Part shown: piece after piece, positions 54,268 to 61,386 of the stretch
Numbering within the stretch: position 1 is the stretch's first letter
Layout: every line of letters begins with the position of its first letter
Assembly (NCBI GenBank): GCA_964634885.1
Contig: CAZWLN010000023.1
Span: 1 to 64,000 of the forward strand
Direction: 5' to 3'
Source of the DNA: DAINRZ01 sp964634885
GTDB taxonomy: Bacteria; Bacteroidota; Ignavibacteria; Kapaibacteriales; UBA2268
Length of the DNA: 64,000 nucleotides
Notes under the pieces: generated by a model
Told to the model about the DNA's origin: nothing
Database searches by the model: none
Seen by the model: the letters and a program-made list of their open reading frames with translations, nothing else
Made by a program: the position numbers and the translations under genes

Positions 54268-55947
54268 TTAGTTACCTTTTAAGACCGGAGCAGACAGGAT
54301 CGGGGGTTTAGCCTGAGATTTGGCTTTCTTTTGCACCTCGATCTTCGAAACGAGAAGGGCAGGAGAGGAGGCGGAAACAGGAACACCGCCCGATTCGGCT
54401 CCACAGATGCCGTTGAACACTTCGTACTTATTGCCTGTCGCAAAGATATTGGAAAAAGTTGTCAGAGGTGTACCGATGAGGTCAACGCCGCGTACCATCT
54501 CGTCGGGACGTCCGTCCGTATATATCTTGTAAACCAGGATGGGGTTGACATTGAAAGAATTGGGGATGGACCTGCCGGTAAAGGTAAAGCCGCCCTGTAC
54601 TTTCTTGAAATAGAGGCCGTACTCTTTTCCCTGCTTTTTCAATTCTTCTATAAATATATTCCTAAGTTCCTTTTCATTATAGGTTTTGTCTGATTTGACG
54701 ATCAGGTTCGCCTGTCGGGAAGCCGGTTTGTAACCGGGTTGCCTTCTGCCGTGGCCGTTCGAGTTGGAGAAACCCTGGATGGGAGTCCTCGACATCAGGA
54801 AATTCCTGAAAACGCCTTTTTCGACGACGGTTACATCCTGGGCTTTGACGCCTTCGTCGTCATATTTAAAATAGCCCGCAAGGGGTGTACCGTCAATTTC
54901 CTGCCTCAGGGGCTCGGAAGTTACACCAAGGAAGTCCGGAAGCACTTTCTCGCCAACGGAATTCTTGAATGTCTGGGCGTCTTTCGGGTCTTTCAGGCGC
55001 TGGCCTTCGATCCTGTGGCCGAAAATCTCGTGGAAGAACACGCCGGAGGCGTCTCCCGAAAGCATTGCCGGGCCGGAGTATGTTGTCATGATGGGAGCAG
55101 TCCTCATGGTCTTCAGTGTAGCCACAAGGTCGAGCAGGTCTGATTCCATTACTTTCTCTGAAGGCAGGCCTTCGGGCGAATAGGCAAAGTAGCTTTTGTA
55201 CAAGGGAAGGGACATGCCGTCGTCAGCCTTGGTTTTCAGGGAAATGAAAACCCTGACGTAGGGTTCCGACCATTGCAGTTTTGTGCCTTCGGAACTGATG
55301 AAGTATTTATTGTACAGCTGGACAGTAAAGGAGACAGAGCCGTAATACAGCCAATTCTCATCGTTGAAATGGGCGGAGAGTTTGCGAATTACTGCCTTCC
55401 AGGCATCTTTGTTTATGTCGAAGCTCTTCAGGTCTTCGACATTGACGGAAGGAGTTTCCTGTGAGAAGTCCGGCGATTTGTCTTCCTCTTCCACTTTGAC
55501 AGCTTTGTTTGTAAGTACCTTCCTGTATGTTTCGATGGCGCTTTTGTATGCCTTATCCGTACCGAACCAGATGGCGTTTTTCAGAGCACCGGCGTCGTCT
55601 TCGAAAGGCAGGGTGAAGCTCGAGCGCTCAGAAGAGAAACTGAAAGCTTCGCCGCGCATGATGTGTGAATTGTCGAAGTTATAGGAGCCGACACGCATAT
55701 CTATGTCCAATGTCCTGCGGCTTGTCTGGTTGTCGGTTACTATCTTGCCGAAGGAAGCCGTAAGGCTGTACTCTATCTTGTCGGTGATGCCGTAAGCGAT
55801 ATAGTAAGGTGGCTGTTCCTCCTTCGAGAGTTCTTTCATGGCTCTCTGAAGTTCGGACTCTGCTGCCTTCAGTACGGGCGATTCTTTGCCGTAAGCAGTA
55901 AACGTGGCTGCGATGATTAACAGGAAAATCTTTATTATATTAGACAT
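54268..55947 (-). CDS. Exported TldD-like zinc metallopeptidase
   Basis: 559 residues with GGGGA before the ATG. Signal peptide (about 1-20, ending AYGK). Zinc motif H306-E-I-F-G-H311 (HExxxH); the third ligand appears conserved as Cys515 in NGICGAESGGVPVS. Substrate-region motifs YFKYDDEGVKAQDVTVVEKGVFRNFLMSRTP and NGHGRRQPG (a Gly-His-Gly-Arg segment as in TldD) are present. Known: E. coli TldD/E is cytoplasmic and degrades unstructured peptides (microcin B17 leader, CcdA). Here both partners carry signal peptides, so they would act in the periplasm or outside. Length is above that of E. coli TldD because of an extra N-terminal domain. Confidence 0.92.
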   Translation of the reverse strand: MSNIIKIFLLIIAATFTAYGKESPVLKAAESELQRAMKELSKEEQPPYYIAYGITDKIEYSLTASFGKIVTDNQTSRRTLDIDMRVGSYNFDNSHIMRGEAFSFSSERSSFTLPFEDDAGALKNAIWFGTDKAYKSAIETYRKVLTNKAVKVEEEDKSPDFSQETPSVNVEDLKSFDINKDAWKAVIRKLSAHFNDENWLYYGSVSFTVQLYNKYFISSEGTKLQWSEPYVRVFISLKTKADDGMSLPLYKSYFAYSPEGLPSEKVMESDLLDLVATLKTMRTAPIMTTYSGPAMLSGDASGVFFHEIFGHRIEGQRLKDPKDAQTFKNSVGEKVLPDFLGVTSEPLRQEIDGTPLAGYFKYDDEGVKAQDVTVVEKGVFRNFLMSRTPIQGFSNSNGHGRRQPGYKPASRQANLIVKSDKTYNEKELRNIFIEELKKQGKEYGLYFKKVQGGFTFTGRSIPNSFNVNPILVYKIYTDGRPDEMVRGVDLIGTPLTTFSNIFATGNKYEVFNGICGAESGGVPVSASSPALLVSKIEVQKKAKSQAKPPILSAPVLKGN

Positions 55948-55962
55948 AGTGTCCCCGGATTA

Positions 55963-56367
55963 TTATTGTTTCTGACAAACTTCCATTAATACGCTGTTGG
56001 TGGATTTGGGATGCATGAAGGCGATCATCATCTCGTGTGCTCCGGGCTGTGCAGTCTCGTTGATAAGGCTGACACCGTTGTCCTTGAGCCTTGAGAGCTC
56101 CTGTTCAATGTTGTCCGATTCGAAAGCTACATGGTGAACGCCTTCGCCTTTCTTTTCGAGAAATTTGGCAATGGGTGAGTCCGGGTCTGTCGGTTGTGTC
56201 AGTTCGATTAGTACTGAGCCGACCCGGAAAGAGGCGACGTGGACTTTTTGTTTCTCTACTGTTTCTTTGTGTATGTCGCCGAAACCGAATATTTTCCTGA
56301 AAATTTCAATGCTTGCGTCGAGATCCTTTACAGCTATTCCAATATGATTGATAGACTTTAACATCAT
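55963..56367 (-). CDS. mce: Methylmalonyl-CoA epimerase
   Basis: 134 residues (the ATGATG start leaves one codon of doubt). Vicinal-oxygen-chelate fold with two beta-alpha-beta modules and the expected metal ligands: His in INHIGIAV, His in GVHHVAFES, Glu in VLMEVC. The EKKGEGVHHVAF motif is typical. Known: interconverts (R)- and (S)-methylmalonyl-CoA in propionate metabolism. The mutase is not in this window. It is packed between the GlmU-like and TldD-like genes (15-19 bp gaps). Confidence 0.95.
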   Translation of the reverse strand: MMLKSINHIGIAVKDLDASIEIFRKIFGFGDIHKETVEKQKVHVASFRVGSVLIELTQPTDPDSPIAKFLEKKGEGVHHVAFESDNIEQELSRLKDNGVSLINETAQPGAHEMMIAFMHPKSTNSVLMEVCQKQ

Positions 56368-56386
56368 TACACCTGTAATAAAATTA

Positions 56387-57157
56387 TTAATTCAAATTTA
56401 ATGTATTATAATACTGTTTTGCTCTTTCGAGGTCGTCAGGGGAATTGATGCCCTGAAGTTCAATGTATTCCGGCCCGATGACAGCCTGGACTTTCAGTCC
56501 GCGGCTGCTAAGGATGCCGATGATGTCCGTAAGGTAATACTCACCCTGGGAGTTGTTGTTCGACAGCATTTTCAGTGCGTCGAACAGGTAGCGGCTCTTT
56601 ACGAAGAAGATGCCGCTGTTTATTTCATTTATTTCTTTTTCGCTTTCGTTGGCGTCTTTTTGTTCAACAATCCTCAGGAAAGCGCCGTTTTCATCCCTGA
56701 CTATTCTTCCGTAACCCGAGGGGTTGGGCATTAATGTCGAAAGGACGGAAACGTCTGCTTTTTCAGAATTGTGTTCTTCAATAAATTCATCAATCGTCGC
56801 GGAACGGAGCAGAGGCACATCGCCGCAAAGAATCAGGATATTGCCTTCATAGCCTTCAAATTCGGGCTCTGCCTGGCGGACAGCATGGCCTGTGCCAAGC
56901 TGCTCTGCCTGTTCGGCAAAGCAGATGTTTTTCATATTTAAAGAATTTACGTAATCGGTGACTTTCTCTTTCCTGTGCCCGACGATGATGACGGTTTTGT
57001 CGCAGGGCAGTTTCTGAGTCTGGCCCAGGACATGGCCAATCAAAGGTTTACCTTCCAGTTCGACAAGCACTTTCGGCAGGTCGTCGTTCATCATCCTTTT
57101 ACCTTTGCCGGCAGCAAGGATGACAATGGAGTATTTTTCAACTGGAGATGAAGCCAT
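56387..57157 (-). CDS. GlmU-like sugar-nucleotidyltransferase (N-terminal domain only)
   Basis: 256 residues from ATG 57157, chosen because it follows the panD stop as TGATATG with AGGA at good distance; an ATG five codons upstream lies inside panD. Nucleotidyltransferase signature VILAAGKGKRM, DLPKVLVEL, QLGTGHAV, LCGDVPLL, YGRIVRDE, EINSGIFF, LTDII. Known: this matches the uridyltransferase half of GlmU (UDP-GlcNAc synthesis). The left-handed-helix acetyltransferase half is absent, so a partner acetyltransferase or a different sugar-1-phosphate substrate must be assumed. Confidence 0.9.
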   Translation of the reverse strand: MASSPVEKYSIVILAAGKGKRMMNDDLPKVLVELEGKPLIGHVLGQTQKLPCDKTVIIVGHRKEKVTDYVNSLNMKNICFAEQAEQLGTGHAVRQAEPEFEGYEGNILILCGDVPLLRSATIDEFIEEHNSEKADVSVLSTLMPNPSGYGRIVRDENGAFLRIVEQKDANESEKEINEINSGIFFVKSRYLFDALKMLSNNNSQGEYYLTDIIGILSSRGLKVQAVIGPEYIELQGINSPDDLERAKQYYNTLNLN

Positions 57158-57158
57158 A

Positions 57159-57551
57159 TCAGTTCCTGCCAAATATTTTATTTGGCTCGGAAGAATGGGA
57201 CTTCCTCAGTACCTTATTGTTCTTGTCCAAAAGTAGTATTACGGGTTTGTAAGCGTCGAGTTCACGTTCGTCGATGTTTGCGTAACTGATGATGATTACT
57301 TCGTCTCCGACAGAGCCTTTGCGGGCGGCTGCACCGTTAAGGCACAACTGGCCGCTGCCTCTGGCGCCTGGAATGATGTAGGTCTCGAGGCGCTCACCAT
57401 TATTGATGTTGACGATGGCAACTTTTTCATAGGCTTTGATGTCGGCTTCGTCCATCAGGTCTTCGTCAACAGTAAAGCTGCCTTCGTAATAGAGGTTCGA
57501 TTCGGTAATGATACCTCTGTGTATTTTGGATTTCATCATTATTCTCTGCAT
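57159..57551 (-). CDS. panD: Aspartate 1-decarboxylase
   Basis: 130 residues from ATG 57551 (AGGGTG upstream). With this start the self-cleavage pair falls exactly at Gly24-Ser25 (YEGSFTVD) and Arg54 and Tyr58 take their usual positions (NGERLETY); the ATG two codons earlier would shift them. MMKSKIHRG at 5-13 is the family opening. Known: a pyruvoyl enzyme making beta-alanine for pantothenate and CoA. First gene of the run panD to PBP2. Confidence 0.97.
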   Translation of the reverse strand: MQRIMMKSKIHRGIITESNLYYEGSFTVDEDLMDEADIKAYEKVAIVNINNGERLETYIIPGARGSGQLCLNGAAARKGSVGDEVIIISYANIDERELDAYKPVILLLDKNNKVLRKSHSSEPNKIFGRN

Positions 57552-57574
57552 TTTCACACCCTATGCAATCAAAA

Positions 57575-57609
57575 AAACAACCTGCAAAGACTTTTTCTGT
57601 CTTTGGCAA
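57575..57609 (-). terminator. Intrinsic terminator of the tail-fibre-like gene
   Basis: On the - strand CAAAGAC (57605-57599) pairs with GTCTTTG (57591-57585) over a 7-nt A-rich loop, and TTTTTTT follows after a few bases. It lies 38 bp after the stop of the 57647 gene and before panD. Confidence 0.65.
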
Positions 57610-57646
57610 TACAATAGTGTATAGACTGTTAATCGGGTGTAAAATT

Positions 57647-59194
57647 TTACTTCGTGCAATTATTATTGTCAATTCTGACAGAATGTGGTAAGGGCTGCTT
57701 TGACACATTGTTGTATTTCCGCTGGAAATCGTCTTTGTTTATATAGACTTCGTAATTCTCGTAACCTTTTCTTACCGCATAGACAGTGTATGAAAATTCA
57801 TAGTTGCCGGTTCCTTCGAACAATTCGCCTACAGTAACGGTACCGTTTCCGATTTTGTCCACAGCCATTCCCTTTGACGACAGAGAGTGGGGTGTGAGGG
57901 AGACTGTAATTGTCGAATCGGAAGCGAGGCTCCTGAAATAGTCAGGCAGTTCGATTGTAGCTCGGCCATCGGCAAGCCTGGCCTTGCCGCGGAAGTACAT
58001 TGCCGCTTCGGGGCCTTCGAGGCATGTATATTTGATCTTCCTGGTGTTGTCGGTCGGGTCGTTGACGATGAAGGACTTTGTGCCGTTAGCCCAGAAATCG
58101 CCGTTTCCGTATATACCGAGGTTCAGTGTACCTTCATCGTTAAACAGCAGGACAGCGCCTTCGTTTGGATAGCCGTCGGCGTGGGAGATGTAGGCATTGG
58201 GAGAGCCGTTCTTGCCGGTCACCCAGATGCCGCCGGAGCCTGCCTGCGACGTGCCGATGGTAACTATTTCATAGCCGTCGTTGTAAAGCTCTATGGCTCC
58301 TGAAAGGCCACCGTCGTGGTTTACGAGTTTGGTATTGTAATAGTCTTTATTGGTACCACCCAGGTAAATGACGCCGGCACTGTCCTTGTCAATGCCTATG
58401 AAGACCTGTTCGTTGCCGAAGTGTACTTGTTCCTGCAGTTCTTCGTCGCCGACGGCGTTTTTAATTATCTGTTCGGATTTGACAGAGTCCACGGCAATAC
58501 CAGGATTGGGATAGTAACCGGTCAGGGAGCCGCCTGCCTTGGCAGTCAGAGGTAAAACGATATTGGGAGAGAGTTTTTCGAGGGTAATTGAACCATTTCT
58601 TATTTTTGCCGTCGAGACAGCACTGTCGGCGATGCCGATTATTACGGCAGGCCCGGAAGGGTTGGTAATTTTTATGGTACTGTCGGTGTTCTGAATCGAT
58701 TGTACCCCGGCTCCGCTGCCGCCGGTGGCTGTTATATATATGGTGTCTTTCGATTTGGTTACCGTTGCGCCTCCCAGTCCGGCAATGTTTACTTTGCCGT
58801 TAATTCCGTTCAGCGATTGAACCGCATTCACAACGTTTTCCGATGTGTTGGAATAGAGGGCGTAAGGCACACTCAGTATTTTTGTACGGGGGAGCAGTTC
58901 ATTGCCTTCAACAAAAACGGCGATATTGTATTCCTCGTCGAAAAGGATATTCGCGGGAATGGGGCCGAGTTGCAGATTGACGATGCCGTCCTTGACGTTG
59001 ACGTTGTAACTTTGCTGATAGACAGTAGTATTGCTGCCGATTTCCATAATCTTCAGAGTAATGTTTTTCGTATCATTGATTACTTCATTCTGGGAATTGC
59101 GAAGTACCCCCTGGTAATTAATGTATCTCGGTACCTGGCTGTAAACAGTGCTCAGTACTGTAAGAAGCAACATTGCGACGAGGCTCTTTTTCAT
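57647..59194 (-). CDS. Secreted tail-fibre-like protein
   Basis: 515 residues with AAGGTGG before the ATG. Signal peptide (1-19, TVYSQ). The N-terminal domain opens VPRYINYQGVLRN, a hallmark of a family of exported proteins in Bacteroidota and relatives; then NVNVKDGIVNLQLG and LLPRTKILSVPYALYS. The middle is a Gly/Ser/Asn-rich beta segment (SLTGYYPNPGIA, GTINLG-like turns), and the C-terminal part KSFIVNDPTDNTRKIKYTCLEGPEAAMYFRG resembles phage tail-fibre/head-spike C-terminal domains. No T9SS tail. Function unknown; a fibre or binding role is plausible. Followed by a terminator. Confidence 0.78.
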   Translation of the reverse strand: MKKSLVAMLLLTVLSTVYSQVPRYINYQGVLRNSQNEVINDTKNITLKIMEIGSNTTVYQQSYNVNVKDGIVNLQLGPIPANILFDEEYNIAVFVEGNELLPRTKILSVPYALYSNTSENVVNAVQSLNGINGKVNIAGLGGATVTKSKDTIYITATGGSGAGVQSIQNTDSTIKITNPSGPAVIIGIADSAVSTAKIRNGSITLEKLSPNIVLPLTAKAGGSLTGYYPNPGIAVDSVKSEQIIKNAVGDEELQEQVHFGNEQVFIGIDKDSAGVIYLGGTNKDYYNTKLVNHDGGLSGAIELYNDGYEIVTIGTSQAGSGGIWVTGKNGSPNAYISHADGYPNEGAVLLFNDEGTLNLGIYGNGDFWANGTKSFIVNDPTDNTRKIKYTCLEGPEAAMYFRGKARLADGRATIELPDYFRSLASDSTITVSLTPHSLSSKGMAVDKIGNGTVTVGELFEGTGNYEFSYTVYAVRKGYENYEVYINKDDFQRKYNNVSKQPLPHSVRIDNNNCTK

Positions 59195-59233
59195 AATCCA
59201 CCTTTTTATTTATTTGTTATACATCTTTTTCAT

Positions 59234-59770
59234 TTAGTTAATAATGATGAAAGCGGCTGTGAGGCGGCGTTTCCCGTTACCGGCAGTAATATAATATGCT
59301 CCGGCAGGTAGGGACAAGGGGCCGACGGTGATTGCCGGGGTTAACTCTTCCCGGTTTTCAAAGGTCATGGAATATGCCCGTACTCCGATGGAGTTATAAA
59401 TCTCGAGCATGACACTGCCTGTCAGCGATGTACGAACTGTAAATGTGCCGTTACTTGCCATCGAAGGAATGACGTTGATGAAATCATCATCATGCTGTTC
59501 ATCCGCGACGTCTAATTGCTTTTCCATACCTGTGTACCAGAAACCGTGGTCGGCCAGGTACTGCTGGCCCGAAGAAACGCCTGTAATCGGTTGGCCCAGT
59601 GTTGCTTCCATTGTGTAGCCGCTGTCGCTCACCGACAGTCCGCAGTTTGAGATGAGAGACCAGTTGGTCTTTTCTCCCGACAGCAGAAGGTCCCTGCCGT
59701 CTTTGGGCTGAGCGTACAGGCAGCTTGTCGCAATGAGCATCAGTAGTGTTGTCCTGTAGATAATATTCAT
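59234..59770 (-). CDS. Small T9SS-type secreted protein
   Basis: 178 residues from ATG 59770, which has GGTGAG upstream and gives a signal peptide (MNIIYRTTLLMLIATSCLYAQ); an ATG nine codons earlier has neither. The first mature domain carries LSVSDSGYTMEATLGQPITG and YLADHGFWY, a pattern seen in many T9SS cargo proteins. The last ~75 residues are a type A sorting domain (TFTVRTSLTGSVMLEIYNSIG, LPAGAYYIT, LTAAFIIIN). Almost the whole protein is these two modules. It lies 39 bp upstream of the tail-fibre-like gene and may be co-transcribed with it. Confidence 0.8.
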   Translation of the reverse strand: MNIIYRTTLLMLIATSCLYAQPKDGRDLLLSGEKTNWSLISNCGLSVSDSGYTMEATLGQPITGVSSGQQYLADHGFWYTGMEKQLDVADEQHDDDFINVIPSMASNGTFTVRTSLTGSVMLEIYNSIGVRAYSMTFENREELTPAITVGPLSLPAGAYYITAGNGKRRLTAAFIIIN

Positions 59771-59980
59771 ATTCTCACCGTGAAAAATCAGAAACATCTA
59801 TTACTAATATGTAAATTAATACGAATATTTTGAATGAAGGTAACAGTAAATAGCAAAAGAAAAAAAATTTGTGCAATTATTTGAATGTATCCCGACAAAG
59901 TATTGATTATTAATACTAAAATCATTAATTTTAATCAGTTTAATATAAGTAAACATTTTATCATATTCTGGGATAGCCAT

Positions 59981-61249
59981 ATGAAGAAATTTTACATATC
60001 ATTAGTAATTTTTTTCCTTGCCTATGTTTTACTCACTGCTCAGAATCAGTACTGGACAGTATTTAATAAAAGTAATTCTCAATTGCCTGATGACACAGTA
60101 ATTGATATTGTTCGGGACAATGATGGAAATATCTGGCTGTGTACTTGGGAAGGAATTGTAAAATATCATGATGGCTTAATGACAGCATATACACCTGCCA
60201 AGGGGAATTTCCCCGATACGGCAGTCTCATGTATGGCTCAATTTGAAAATTATTATTGGTTCGGAACATATAAATACGGATTAATTAGATTTGACGGTTC
60301 GGCGTGGGTTTGCTTTAACAAGCAGAACAAGGCCCTGCCGAACAATTATGTTTATTGCCTGTTAACAGGCATTGACAACAGCCTCTGGATAGGCACAGAC
60401 AGCGGCCTTGTTAAATATCAGAACGGCAACTGGACAGTGTTTTCTACTGAGAACTCCAGCCTTACAAGTAACCAGGTTTATGCTATTGCAAAGGATCATG
60501 AGGGAAGGATTACCATTGGTTCAAATAATCAAATTTCAACAATGGACAATGGGCATTGGACGACCGAATTGTTAGAAGAAAAACTGAAGGCTAACTTCAT
60601 GCATATTTATTGCCTTTGCTATGACAAAAGCGATAATTTGTGGATTGGGACAGATAACGGCCTAATTCTTAAGAAGAACAACGAATGGATTTTGTTTAAT
60701 ACAACAAATTCTGCATTGATCTCTAATTGGATAAGAGACATAGCCTGCGATAGCGCCGGGGTTATTTGGATTGGCACAAGCAGCTATTCATCAGATAAAG
60801 GCGGGCTATGCAGGTTTGATGGAGAACATAGCACGAGTTTTAATTGTGATAATACTCCATTGGCTAACGATTATATTATTAGTGTACTGTCAGATTCTGA
60901 TTTCGATATCTGGGTCGGTACAAATTCAGGCGGAGCAGCTGTTTTTCATACCATTCTTACATCAATACCTGATGTTCATCTGGTCTCCGACGGCATACGC
61001 AATATTAAAATCATCAATGGCAGTAACAATGGCAAGCTGATTGAATTTATCATGGACAAGCCATGCCACTTAAAAGCAATGCTTTATGGAGTACTGGGTG
61101 AGAACCTTGGTATTGTTGCCGATGGCGAATACGGCATGGGAGCCAACACGATTGACCTCAACCTTCGCAATTTCTCCCCAGGTGTCTATTTCATGGTAAT
61201 TGTACCTGAAAACATGAAACCTTGCGTTGTTAAGATGATAAAAAAATAA
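59981..61249 (+). CDS. T9SS-secreted Reg_prop-type propeller protein (second copy)
   Basis: 422 residues from ATG 59981, chosen because MKKFYISLVIFFLAYVLLTAQ is a clean signal peptide; the frame is open 32 codons further upstream. Blades with LPDDTVIDIVRDNDGNIWLCT, LPNNYVYCLLTGIDNSLWIGT, HIYCLCYDKSDNLWIGT, NWIRDIACDSAGVIWIGT, YIISVLSDSDFDIWVGT. C-terminal T9SS-type domain ending MKPCVVKMIKK. Closest relative in the window is the 6740-8005 gene: same domain order, length within one residue, and identical WTV[YF] and MKPCVVK motifs. Function unknown. Confidence 0.85.
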   Translation: MKKFYISLVIFFLAYVLLTAQNQYWTVFNKSNSQLPDDTVIDIVRDNDGNIWLCTWEGIVKYHDGLMTAYTPAKGNFPDTAVSCMAQFENYYWFGTYKYGLIRFDGSAWVCFNKQNKALPNNYVYCLLTGIDNSLWIGTDSGLVKYQNGNWTVFSTENSSLTSNQVYAIAKDHEGRITIGSNNQISTMDNGHWTTELLEEKLKANFMHIYCLCYDKSDNLWIGTDNGLILKKNNEWILFNTTNSALISNWIRDIACDSAGVIWIGTSSYSSDKGGLCRFDGEHSTSFNCDNTPLANDYIISVLSDSDFDIWVGTNSGGAAVFHTILTSIPDVHLVSDGIRNIKIINGSNNGKLIEFIMDKPCHLKAMLYGVLGENLGIVADGEYGMGANTIDLNLRNFSPGVYFMVIVPENMKPCVVKMIKK

Positions 61250-61318
61250 TTTCGTAAGAGAAAACATTCATTCTTATTTGGTAATGTTATCTGTATAGAT
61301 TATTCTCTGCTGGTTTAA

Positions 61319-61356
61319 AACAGAAACGGCAGCCGGAACTGTGCCCCGGCTGCCGT
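61319..61356 (-). terminator. Strong hairpin terminator of the OmpA gene
   Basis: ACGGCAGCCGG (61326-61336) and CCGGCTGCCGT (61346-61356) form a perfect 11-bp stem with a 9-nt loop. Read on the - strand it is followed by TTTCTGTTTT. It lies 31 bp after the OmpA stop, between convergent genes, so it may also stop transcripts from the + strand propeller gene. Confidence 0.8.
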
Positions 61357-61386
61357 AAGTATTCAGCATAATAATTGTAGCAGGGG

